The notes under the pieces: generated by a model | The model's input: only the letters and a program-made list of their open reading frames with translations | Databases searched by the model: none | Told to the model about the DNA's origin: nothing | DNA from: JBFWIW01 sp050253535 | GTDB taxonomy: Bacteria > Bacillota > Clostridia > Oscillospirales > Oscillospiraceae | Reading direction: 5' to 3' | Assembly (NCBI GenBank): GCA_050253535.1 | Contig: JBFWIW010000071.1 | Location: 1 to 13,578, forward strand | Length of the DNA stretch: 13,578 bases | Shown: positions 7,627 through 13,511 of the stretch, piece after piece | How positions within the stretch are numbered: position 1 is the stretch's first letter | Layout of the letters: every line of letters starts with the position of its first letter | Program-made: the position numbers and the translations under genes

Positions 7627-7932
7627 TTAAATTCTGTGGACTTTTCGAGTATCGGCATGCGGCGACGTTCCGTCCACAAACGCGACGCCCAGCTCGGGGA
7701 AACGGACGCCGTCGAGCGAGTCGGGGTCTCCGGCGCAGAGAATGAACTCCGCGGCAAAGCCTTTTTTTTGAAGATCGGAAGATAATTTGCGCATAAAACT
7801 AGATTTTCCGCAGCCGGGGCCGCCTTTTAATATGTATAGAAAGTCGTCCGGAGAGGTGAGATCGTCATAGAGGGAGAGGAAGCCATCGGGCGTGTTCGCG
7901 CCGAGAAAGTAGTAGGTTGAAGATGGGCCCAT
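7627..7932 (-). pseudogene. Truncated P-loop ATPase (PRK06851-like), N-terminal fragment
   Basis: A 101-residue open frame with an intact start (ATG at 7932, AAAGGA at 7944-7949 upstream on the minus strand). It matches the beginning of a clostridial P-loop ATPase family whose members are roughly 350 residues. Recognisable parts are YFLGANTPDGFLSLYDDL (8-25), Walker A GGPGCGKSS (37-45), GDPDSLDG (68-75) and VDGTSPH (86-92). The family normally continues with a V-(D/E)-P-(K/R)-PG-AV segment. Here similarity stops after the histidine and the frame ends 9 residues later, only 11 bases before the -35 of the repressor operon. No continuation is found in the other frames. It therefore looks like a gene whose 3' two-thirds were lost, perhaps when the mecI/blaR1-like module was inserted. 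A functional short protein cannot be excluded. Confidence 0.7.
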
Positions 7933-8198
7933 ATGTAAAATCCTTTCATATTACAGATTATCGAAAAAAGCTTTTCAATCATAAATATGTCAGAGAAAGC
8001 CCGTTTGCCAGTGACTGGGCATAATAAAACGTGGGCCCGCAGCGAAATGAATAAAATACAGCGGAATGATTCCGACGAGCCGGCAGCATCTCCGTTTTTT
8101 TTCTTGTCTCAAAAACATGGAAAAATCGCGCCTGATAATGTATTATTATTTTACTGAGTTTTTTTAAACAAACAATGTAATCGGAAAGGAGGAATGTT
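7933..8198. promoter_or_regulatory. Divergent control region between ATPase stump and acoA
   Basis: These 266 bases hold no gene. Two perfect palindromes with a central base stand in it: CCAGTGACTGG (8008-8018) and CGGAATGATTCCG (8062-8074), with a T8 tract shortly after (8095-8102) and an AT-rich stretch (8134-8168) where an acoA promoter is likely. I could not fix a -35/-10 pair with acceptable spacing, and no GG-N10-GC sigma-54 pair fits. The palindromes may be operators for an acetoin regulator encoded elsewhere. Confidence 0.4.
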
Positions 8199-9188
8199 GT
8201 GGATATGTCTGACAGCCAAAAGCGGGCGGAGAATAAAAAATTCCTGCGCGGACTGATGGTCGGTATGATGACCGCGCGTAAATTTGAGGAAAAAGTGCAG
8301 TGGCTTTTTGCGCAGGGTCTTGTTCACGGCACCACACACCTGGGCATCGGCGAAGAGGCCACGGGCATCGGAACGACCGCGGCCCTTAAAAAAGACGACT
8401 ATATGCTTGCCACGCACCGGGGTCACGGACAGGCCATCGGAAAGGGCGTCGACATAAGGGCCATGATGGCCGAAATTCTCGCGAGGGATACGGGCGTGAA
8501 CAGGGGGAAGGGCGGCTCAATGCACATAGCCGACATTGACAAAGGCATCCTCGGCGCAAACGGCATCCTCGGCGCGAACGCCCCTCTCGCCTGCGGAGCG
8601 GCGCTCACCTGCAAGCTCAAGCATATAAAAGACCGGGTAGCGGTCGCTTTTTTCGGCGACGGCGCGTCAAATCAGGGTGCTGTCCATGAGGCGATGAATC
8701 TCGCCGCCGCGTGGAATCTGCCGGTCATGTTTGTCCTTGTGAACAACACATACGGCCTGTCAACCCCGCTTTGTAAGGCCGTAAAGGAGACGGATCTCAC
8801 GAAGCGCGCGGCAGGGTACGGCATGAAGCCTTACGACGTGGACGGCAACGATGTGCTGGCGGTATACGAGACGGCGCGGGAAGCCAGGGAATACGTTGTA
8901 TCGGGGAACGGCCCCGTCCTCATCGTCGAACACACCTACAGGACTTCCGGCCACAGCAAGAGCGACGGCAATCTCTACCGCACCAAAGAGGAGATAGCGG
9001 CGTGGAAGGCCAAAAGCCCCATCATCCGGTTTACAAAGTACCTGCTGGACAGCGGGCTGTTCACGCAGAGGGAAATTGAAGAAATGGACGCCGGGGCCGC
9101 CGCGGTCATAGAGGACGCCGTAGCGTACGCCAAGGCCTGCCCGATACCCGCGATGGACGGCATTGAAGCGTCCGTATACGCGGACTGA
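8199..9188 (+). CDS. acoA: Acetoin dehydrogenase E1 component, alpha subunit (TPP-dependent)
   Basis: The 329-residue product has the size of AcoA; pyruvate dehydrogenase E1 alpha is usually longer. It pairs with AcoB in a thiamine-diphosphate heterotetramer that cleaves acetoin, releasing acetaldehyde and passing the acetyl group to lipoylated E2. Seen: ATHRGHGQAI (71-80), GKGGSMHI (103-110), and the TPP/Mg motif GDG (153-155) to NN (182-183), followed by TYGLSTP. The GTG at 8199 is taken as start because AGGAGG (8187-8192) lies 6 bases before it; an ATG two codons later (8205) would be 12 bases away. The stretch GILGANGILGANAPLACG replaces the usual GNLGANGIVGGG-PLA form and is encoded by an 18-bp tandem near-repeat (8544-8579). 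First gene of acoABC. Acetoin over another 2-oxo substrate is a judgement from length and gene set. Confidence 0.88.
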   Translation: MDMSDSQKRAENKKFLRGLMVGMMTARKFEEKVQWLFAQGLVHGTTHLGIGEEATGIGTTAALKKDDYMLATHRGHGQAIGKGVDIRAMMAEILARDTGVNRGKGGSMHIADIDKGILGANGILGANAPLACGAALTCKLKHIKDRVAVAFFGDGASNQGAVHEAMNLAAAWNLPVMFVLVNNTYGLSTPLCKAVKETDLTKRAAGYGMKPYDVDGNDVLAVYETAREAREYVVSGNGPVLIVEHTYRTSGHSKSDGNLYRTKEEIAAWKAKSPIIRFTKYLLDSGLFTQREIEEMDAGAAAVIEDAVAYAKACPIPAMDGIEASVYAD

Positions 9189-9198
9189 GGGGGTAACT

Positions 9199-10173
9199 AT
9201 GAGTGTCATAACATATGCGGAAGCGATAAGAGCGGCCATGAGCGAGGAGATGCGCAGGGACGAAACAGTCTTTTTCATGGGTGAGGATATCGGCAGATAC
9301 TGCGGCGCTTTCGGCGTTTCAAGGGGCATGCTGGAGGAATTCGGGGAAGAGCGCGTCATCGACACGCCGATTTCAGAGACCGCTTTTGTCGGCGCGGGAA
9401 TCGGCTCCGCGATAACCGGAATGAGGCCGATAGTCGAGCTGATGTTCTCGGATTTTATGGCCGTGTGCTACGATCAGATTATCAATCAGGCCGCGAAGAT
9501 GCACTTCATGTTCGCCGGCAAGGTAAATGTCCCGATGGTGATCCGAACCGCCTCCGGCGGCGGCACGGGAGCCGCGGCACAGCACAGCCAGTCCCTTGAG
9601 CAGATGTACTGCCATGTGCCGGGGCTTAAGGTTGTGGTCCCGTCCACGCCGTACGACGCGAAGGGGCTGCTGAAGTCCGCCATACGCGATAACAACTGCG
9701 TCATCTTTCTTGAACAGAAGAGGCTGTACCGCACAAAGGGCGAGGTCCCGGACGGCGACTACACGATACCCCTCGGCGTCGCCGACATTAAGCGCAAGGG
9801 ACGCGACGTCTCGATCATCACCTACGGCCGCACGGTTCAGATGAGCCTCGAAGTGGCCGACAGGCTGGCAAAGGAAGACGTGGAGGCCGAGGTTCTCGAC
9901 CTGCGCACGCTCAGCCCGCTCGATAAAAACGCCATAATCGCCACCGTGAAAAAGACGAAAAAGGCCGTCGTTGTCCACGAGGCCGCGGAGTTTGCCGGCT
10001 TCGGAGGCGAAATTGTCGGAACGATCTGTGAAAGCGAGGCGCTGTATTATCTGGACGCTCCGATAAAGCGCGTCGGTTCGCTGTTCTGCCCGGTGCCGTT
10101 TAATCCCGTTCTGGAGGCAAACGTATTTCCGAATCCGGAGCGCATAGAGGCGGCCGTTCGCTCGATCCTCTGA
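9199..10173 (+). CDS. acoB: Acetoin dehydrogenase E1 component, beta subunit
   Basis: The 324-residue transketolase-like beta subunit completes the E1 active site. Motifs seen are GEDIGRYCGAFGVSRG (28-43), the DTPISE segment with the TPP-activating Glu60, GSAITGMRPIVELMFSDF (69-86), and TASGGGTGAAAQHSQSLE (117-134) with His129, followed by the C-terminal lipoamide-binding fold (DLRTLSPLD, VHEAAEFAGFGGEI). Length equals typical AcoB. The ATG at 9199 has GAGGGGG at 9187-9193, overlapping the acoA stop, and only 10 bases separate the genes, so they are cotranscribed and need equal expression. An upstream in-frame TTG at 9163 lies inside acoA and lacks a binding site. Confidence 0.92.
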   Translation: MSVITYAEAIRAAMSEEMRRDETVFFMGEDIGRYCGAFGVSRGMLEEFGEERVIDTPISETAFVGAGIGSAITGMRPIVELMFSDFMAVCYDQIINQAAKMHFMFAGKVNVPMVIRTASGGGTGAAAQHSQSLEQMYCHVPGLKVVVPSTPYDAKGLLKSAIRDNNCVIFLEQKRLYRTKGEVPDGDYTIPLGVADIKRKGRDVSIITYGRTVQMSLEVADRLAKEDVEAEVLDLRTLSPLDKNAIIATVKKTKKAVVVHEAAEFAGFGGEIVGTICESEALYYLDAPIKRVGSLFCPVPFNPVLEANVFPNPERIEAAVRSIL

Positions 10174-10216
10174 CCGGCGCGGGGACTTCACAAAAAAGGC
10201 CTTAAGGAGGCAGACC

Positions 10217-11386
10217 ATGATCACCGAAGTGTATATGCCGAAAACCGGCATGGATATGCAGGAAGGCACGATAATCCGCTGGCTCAAGAACGTCGGCGAC
10301 AGGGTCGCAATGGACGAGCCCATCATGGAGATCGAGACTGACAAGACAGCCATGGAGGCCGAGTCCCCGGGTACGGGCATCCTGCTGAAGAAGCTGTACG
10401 ATGACGGCGCGTTGGTCCCCGTGCTGACGGTCGTCGGTTACGTCGGGGATGAGGGGGAAACGCTGCCGGAGACGCCGAAAGCAGCGGTATTCCCGAACGG
10501 GGCGGCGCTGCAGGCCGGGAAGACGGCGCTCCCGAAAATCGCGGCCACGCCTTACGCGAAGACCCTGGCGGGGGAACACGGCGTCGATCTGGCGCTTGTC
10601 CCGCATACGGGCGGCGGCATAACGTCGAAGGACGTTCTCGAATACATGGCCTCCGCGCCGAATACCGCCCGGCTCGCGGGAAGCGGTGAAGACATGAAAG
10701 GTCTGCGCCGCCGAAAGCTCACGTCAATGCGCCGCGTGATAGCGCGCCGCGTGAGCGCCAGCCACGCCGAGATCCCGCCCGTCACACAGAACACGCCGGT
10801 GGATGTGACAGAGCTTCTGGCGCTGCGCGCCGCGATAAACGAAGGGCGCGAAAAGTCGGACAGGGTCAGCATAAACGATTTTGCCATAGCCGCCGCGGCG
10901 AGGGCCGTCTCGGAGTTCGAGCGCTTCCGCATGACGCTTGACGGCGGGGAGTATGTGATTTCGGACAGGATAGATATCGGCGTCGCCGTCTCGGCGGATG
11001 ACGGTCTTTACGTGCCTGTCGTGCGCAATGCGGACGGGAAAAACATATTCGAGTTATCGGCGGAGATGAAGACGCTCGCCGAAAAGGCCCGCGCCCGCGC
11101 GCTGGCCCCGGGTGAGACGGGAGACGCCCGCATAACCGTCTCTAACGTCGGGATGTACGGCGTGCACAGCTTTACGCCCATTGTGAACCGGCATGAGGCC
11201 GCAATCGTAGGCGTCTGCGCCGTATTCGACGAGCTCGCACTTGCGGACGGACAGGTCGCGGTGCGCAAAAAAATGATGCTCTCCGTCACCTTCGACCACC
11301 GTATCGTAAACGGCGCGGAGGCAGCGCGGTTCGCAAACCGCATAAAGGAGCTGCTCGAAAATCCGCGGACTTTTATAATAAAGTAA
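10217..11386 (+). CDS. acoC: Dihydrolipoamide acetyltransferase (E2) of acetoin dehydrogenase complex
   Basis: A 389-residue E2. Domains in order: one lipoyl domain (1-78) with lipoylated Lys43 in EIETDKTAM; an E3-binding domain at about 107-145 (KIAATPYAKTLAGEHGVDL...GGGITSKDVLEYM); then the CAT-fold catalytic domain (about 165-389) with VSNVGMYGV (308-316) and FDHRIVNG (359-366). The catalytic His361 is present. The Asp of the usual HR-x-x-DG motif is Asn365, a substitution that may be conservative. AAGGAGG at 10204-10210 stands 6 bases before the ATG. The gap of 43 bases to acoB fits one operon. The enzyme takes the acetyl group from E1 and makes acetyl-CoA. E3 (dihydrolipoamide dehydrogenase) is absent and must be shared from another locus. 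Confidence 0.92.
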   Translation: MITEVYMPKTGMDMQEGTIIRWLKNVGDRVAMDEPIMEIETDKTAMEAESPGTGILLKKLYDDGALVPVLTVVGYVGDEGETLPETPKAAVFPNGAALQAGKTALPKIAATPYAKTLAGEHGVDLALVPHTGGGITSKDVLEYMASAPNTARLAGSGEDMKGLRRRKLTSMRRVIARRVSASHAEIPPVTQNTPVDVTELLALRAAINEGREKSDRVSINDFAIAAAARAVSEFERFRMTLDGGEYVISDRIDIGVAVSADDGLYVPVVRNADGKNIFELSAEMKTLAEKARARALAPGETGDARITVSNVGMYGVHSFTPIVNRHEAAIVGVCAVFDELALADGQVAVRKKMMLSVTFDHRIVNGAEAARFANRIKELLENPRTFIIK

Positions 11387-11387
11387 A

Positions 11388-11421
11388 TGAAACGGGCAGG
11401 AGCAATCTCCTGTCCGTTTCA
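11388..11421 (+). terminator. Hairpin after acoC, probable operon terminator
   Basis: Arms 11388-11402 and 11407-11421 pair over 15 positions, with one G-U and a four-base loop CAAT, beginning immediately after the acoC stop at 11386. A clear T tract is missing, so it may act as a weak terminator or an mRNA-end stabiliser. Confidence 0.6.
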
Positions 11422-11600
11422 CTATGTATGACTTGATTAACGGGTTCAACGGTCTCACACCAGTTTTTATATCGGCGAACCGTCCGCTTTGGCTGAGCCG
11501 GACCGTAACTGTGAAAAGCCGGGGAAGAATGGATTTCTGTCTGTGGGGCTTCCGGCTAAGCTGCAAATGCTCCAGTCAAAACCGTGTTATATTCCGCTGA

Positions 11601-11852
11601 TCAAGTCATCCCTTTGTATTTCAGTTTTGTGGCAAGGCCTCCGCGTATGTGGCGTTCGGCCTTGTTCACCTCCAGCACTTCTTTTACCCGAAGGTAAAGC
11701 ACCCTGTCGATCCGTTCCAGTCTCTCTGATATATCTTTATGTACCGTGGACTTAGAGATCCCAAACCGGGCGGCGGCCGCGCGGACGGTGGCTTTGTTCT
11801 CTATGATGTACGCTGCAAGATCGCAGGCTCTCTCATCTATGTTGCTCTTCAA
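11601..11852 (-). CDS. spoIIID: Sporulation transcriptional regulator SpoIIID
   Basis: An 83-residue protein matching SpoIIID along its whole length, a mother-cell DNA-binding regulator acting after sigma-E and before sigma-K during endospore formation. The helix-turn-helix is at about 22-43 (TVRAAAARFGISKSTVHKDISE), followed by the family hallmark VNKAERHIRGGLATKLKYK near the C-terminus. I choose the TTG at 11852 because GGGAG (11861-11865 on the minus strand) precedes it by 8 bases; two GTG codons upstream (11861, 11858) overlap or touch that site and would make 86 residues. A sigma-E-like promoter is visible upstream. It is monocistronic here and convergent with acoC; in many clostridia spoIIID also stands alone. 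Its presence indicates a spore former. Confidence 0.93.
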   Translation of the reverse strand: MKSNIDERACDLAAYIIENKATVRAAAARFGISKSTVHKDISERLERIDRVLYLRVKEVLEVNKAERHIRGGLATKLKYKGMT

Positions 11853-11885
11853 AAACACCACTCCCAGCTCTTATTCCGTATTTGA

Positions 11886-11915
11886 TTTATATGCGGTAAA
11901 GCCGGTGGGTATGAA
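11886..11915 (-). promoter_or_regulatory. Sigma-E-like promoter for spoIIID
   Basis: On the minus strand, TTCATACC (11908-11915) and CATATAAA (11886-11893) are separated by 14 bases. They resemble the sigma-E -35 (GTCATATT) and -10 (CATACAAT) of Bacillus and Clostridium. The predicted start is near 11879, about 27 bases before the TTG start. Known spoIIID genes are transcribed by sigma-E, which supports the match. Confidence 0.6.
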
Positions 11916-12045
11916 CAATGTCTGAGGTTTGGGGCGGGTTAGTTATGTTGAATCTGCGAAAAGGAATCCGTCACGGAAGCATTGCTGCAGTTTAGACTGG
12001 TGATGCGGCTGATAAAGGTGAGTACCGATTATAGTGCCATAGATA

Positions 12046-12057
12046 TGTATCGATACA
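12046..12057. repeat. 12-bp perfect palindrome TGTATCGATACA
   Basis: A perfect palindrome between the spoIIID promoter and the marR promoter, about 40 bases upstream of the latter's -35. It is followed by a short inverted repeat CAGGA (12056-12060)/TCCTG (12070-12074). The rest of 11916-12095 shows no gene. It could be an activator site, but nothing in view tells for which protein. Confidence 0.3.
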
Positions 12058-12095
12058 GGAAATCCGGACTCCTGAAAATTTAGTGTATTCAAATA

Positions 12096-12124
12096 TTGAC
12101 AAGTGCATGTAATTGGCGTATCCT
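12096..12124 (+). promoter_or_regulatory. Promoter of the marR-family gene
   Basis: A perfect -35 TTGACA (12096-12101) and -10 TATCCT (12119-12124) are spaced by 17 bases. The transcript would start near 12131, inside a palindromic operator (12128-12146), about 30 bases before the ATG. Confidence 0.75.
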
Positions 12125-12127
12125 AAC

Positions 12128-12146
12128 TATAACGGAAATCGTCATA
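12128..12146. promoter_or_regulatory. Operator-like palindrome at the marR transcription start
   Basis: TATAACGGAAATCGTCATA has the form of the four palindromes downstream (8-base arms around 3 bases), with the right arm TCGTCATA identical and the left arm TATAACGG degenerate. Its place just after the -10 fits negative autoregulation by the MarR-family product. Confidence 0.65.
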
Positions 12147-12160
12147 ACTTTGGAGGTATC

Positions 12161-12706
12161 ATGGCAGAATCGGAAATAATTAAGAAAATAGATGATACGC
12201 TTCATAATCTGGTGTTTTCTATGTGCTGGGAATTGCTTCCCCTATATGCCAGACACGGTGAATATTCTATGAAAAATCTGTCCCTTTTGGAAATGAGAAT
12301 TCTCAGACTGGTTGATGAAGAATGCTGCATTCCGCTGAAGGATATAAGGGATAGATTTCCGATTCCAAACAGCACGCTCACCAGTACAATAAAGCGGTTT
12401 GAGGCTCATAAGCTGATTTCCCGGTCAGTAAATCCCCGGGATGGGCGTTCATTTATAATAAGTATTACGGAAACCGGACACGAGGTGAATGAGCGGCATC
12501 GCAAGTTTGACAGGATGATTGCGGTTCGTTTTTATGAAAGACTTAATAATGAGGCTTATGCGCAGCAGTTCATTGAGATTGTCAGTCAGGCGACAAAATC
12601 TCCTCTTATGACTTACGAGTGCATTAAGAAGGAAGACTTCGACTTAGTCCGTGAGCAGATGCTCTGCGACTCAGAAGAGCAGACAACACAGATTGACAGC
12701 GTGTGA
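12161..12706 (+). CDS. MarR-family transcriptional regulator
   Basis: A 181-residue protein with a MarR-type winged helix: LSLLEMRILRLVDEECCIPLKDIRDRF (40-66), recognition helix in PNSTLTSTIKRFEAHKL (69-85), and wing ISRSVNPRDGRSFIISITETG (86-106) with the typical D-x-R. It is somewhat longer than the common 140-160 residues because of a C-terminal tail after about 150. The ATG at 12161 follows GGAGG (12152-12156); an in-frame TTG at 12113 lies upstream of the likely transcription start. Base composition is visibly more AT-rich than in the aco genes. A degenerate operator covers its own start point, and four related palindromes separate it from the hydrolase gene downstream, so it probably represses both and responds to a small substrate of that pathway. 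The ligand is unknown. Confidence 0.85.
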   Translation: MAESEIIKKIDDTLHNLVFSMCWELLPLYARHGEYSMKNLSLLEMRILRLVDEECCIPLKDIRDRFPIPNSTLTSTIKRFEAHKLISRSVNPRDGRSFIISITETGHEVNERHRKFDRMIAVRFYERLNNEAYAQQFIEIVSQATKSPLMTYECIKKEDFDLVREQMLCDSEEQTTQIDSV

Positions 12707-12737
12707 ATATTCTATGGAGCATTGTTTTTTTGAAAAT

Positions 12738-12758
12738 ATATGACGATGGTCGTCATAT
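12738..12758. promoter_or_regulatory. Palindromic operator A of four
   Basis: The core TATGACGATGGTCGTCATA (12739-12757) is a perfect inverted repeat around the central TGG and extends to 21 bp. It is identical to the core of operator B and is the copy nearest the marR stop (32 bases). Confidence 0.75.
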
Positions 12759-12793
12759 TTAAATACCTTATTTTGATACTGATGAACTGTAAA

Positions 12794-12820
12794 GAATTAT
12801 GACGATGGTCGTCATAATTC
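12794..12820. promoter_or_regulatory. Palindromic operator B of four (27 bp)
   Basis: The core at 12798-12816 is identical to operator A. Here the perfect symmetry extends to 12-base arms, GAATTATGACGA and TCGTCATAATTC, around TGG. Centre-to-centre distance from A is 59 bp. Confidence 0.75.
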
Positions 12821-12855
12821 TGGCATTTTCTTTATTATGGCGCCCAATAAATAAA

Positions 12856-12874
12856 TATGACGAGAGTCGTTATA
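12856..12874. promoter_or_regulatory. Palindromic operator C of four
   Basis: TATGACGAGAGTCGTTATA matches the A/B core in the left arm, with central GAG and one changed base in the right arm. It is identical to operator D. Its centre is 58 bp from B. Confidence 0.7.
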
Positions 12875-12916
12875 AAACCCGAGGCTTTCTTAATTTGCAG
12901 CTGACGTATTATAAAT

Positions 12917-12941
12917 ATTTATGACGAGAGTCGTTATAAAT
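12917..12941. promoter_or_regulatory. Palindromic operator D of four
   Basis: The core at 12920-12938 is identical to operator C, and symmetry extends outward to ATTTA/TAAAT with one mismatch overall. It is the copy nearest the hydrolase gene and lies just before a leader hairpin, so it may overlap the hydrolase promoter, for which I could not fix -35 and -10 boxes. Confidence 0.7.
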
Positions 12942-12946
12942 AGATT

Positions 12947-12992
12947 CTGATGAAGCCCGCAAGCACCCGGACAAAAAGGGCTTCGGTATCAG
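12947..12992 (+). promoter_or_regulatory. Leader hairpin upstream of the ATC-hydrolase-like gene
   Basis: CTGATGAAGCCC (12947-12958) can pair with GGGCTTC (12978-12984) and, after a three-base GGT bulge, ATCAG (12988-12992), giving a 12-bp interrupted stem with a 19-base loop. No T tract follows, so it is not a standard terminator. It may stabilise the mRNA or take part in post-transcriptional control. I do not recognise it as a known riboswitch. Confidence 0.4.
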
Positions 12993-13022
12993 GCAAACCG
13001 AAAACAAATAGGAGGCGTGGAA

Positions 13023-13511
13023 ATGGAAAAAATTGAAGATGTACCTATCATACTCAGACGTGAGATTGAGGCATTGGCAGTCGTCCCCTTCCTGAAGGCG
13101 TTTGAAAAAGAACTCGGCGAGGAAAAGATGCTTGCCATCACCAGAAAGGTGATAGCAAATCAGGCGAGAAAGTCCGGTCAGGAACTGGCGGAGCACTATG
13201 GAGGCAACACGCCGGAAAAGTTGGTCGAAGCTTTAGCTGCATTCAAATTAGAGGATATGGCGTACAAGGAAATCTCAGACAAAACCGTCAGACTTGACGT
13301 TCATCGATGTCCGTATGTGGATATGTACCGCAGACTTGGGCTCAGCGAATACGGAAGCGTGCTTTCGTGTGAGCGCGATCCGTCAACATTTAAAGGCTTC
13401 AACCCCGGAATATTGTTTTCCCGCACGCAGACGCTTATGGATGGCGGATGCTGCGGTGATTTTGTTTTTAACTTTACGGAGGACCATCAGAAGGAGAAAA
13501 AAATGCCATGA
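13023..13511 (+). CDS. L-2-amino-thiazoline-4-carboxylic acid (ATC) hydrolase family protein
   Basis: The 162-residue product fits the ATC hydrolase family, named for an enzyme that opens L-2-amino-thiazoline-4-carboxylate to S-carbamoyl-cysteine. Most relatives have unproven substrates. Seen: an alpha-helical N-terminal half with FLKAFEKELGEEKML (23-37), then RCPYVDMYRRLGL (95-107), LSCERD (114-119) and RTQTLMDGGCCGDFVF (134-149), the Cys- and Arg-rich signature of the family. The ATG at 13023 has GGAGG at 13011-13015; a GTG at 13017 is too close to it. The stop overlaps the next start (ATGA), so the two products are probably made together. It lies behind four MarR-type palindromes and is likely controlled by them. 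A thiazoline, cyclic amide or similar substrate is inference from the family name and from the neighbour. Confidence 0.8.
   Translation: MEKIEDVPIILRREIEALAVVPFLKAFEKELGEEKMLAITRKVIANQARKSGQELAEHYGGNTPEKLVEALAAFKLEDMAYKEISDKTVRLDVHRCPYVDMYRRLGLSEYGSVLSCERDPSTFKGFNPGILFSRTQTLMDGGCCGDFVFNFTEDHQKEKKMP

Noticed and set aside
7572..7757. Possible frameshifted continuation of the broken ATPase in another minus-strand frame
   Set aside because: The 61-residue translation has no similarity to the ATPase family and runs through the promoter and operators.
8062..8102. Possible attenuator: CGGAATGATTCCG followed by a T8 tract before acoA
   Set aside because: The palindrome is 20 bases away from the T tract and no convincing stem abuts the T run, so a terminator cannot be supported. 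The palindrome is kept only as a candidate operator.
8104..8139. Promoter TTGTCT ... GATAAT upstream of acoA
   Set aside because: The spacer would be 24 bases, too long for a sigma-A promoter. No GG-N10-GC sigma-54 pair was found either.
9373..10380. Long open frame antisense to acoB and the start of acoC
   Set aside because: It lies opposite well-conserved aco genes, has no ribosome binding site or recognisable domains, and such shadows are common in GC-rich DNA. The same holds for long antisense frames within etfA, iolB and blaR1-like genes.
11428..11465. GGGTTCAA followed by CACACCA looked like the end of a tRNA
   Set aside because: The T-arm does not pair and no acceptor, D or anticodon arm can be drawn upstream.
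11489..11755. Open frame of 88 codons on the plus strand overlapping spoIIID
   Set aside because: No Shine-Dalgarno, no recognisable motif, and it overlaps the real spoIIID gene on the other strand.
12738..12941. Possible CRISPR-like array because of four regularly spaced short repeats
   Set aside because: The repeats are 19-bp near-perfect palindromes in two variants, the intervening DNA varies in length, and no cas genes are present. A matching degenerate copy at the marR promoter explains them better as operators.
12947..12992. CTGATGA reminiscent of a hammerhead ribozyme core
   Set aside because: The required GAAA after stem II and a matching stem III are missing.
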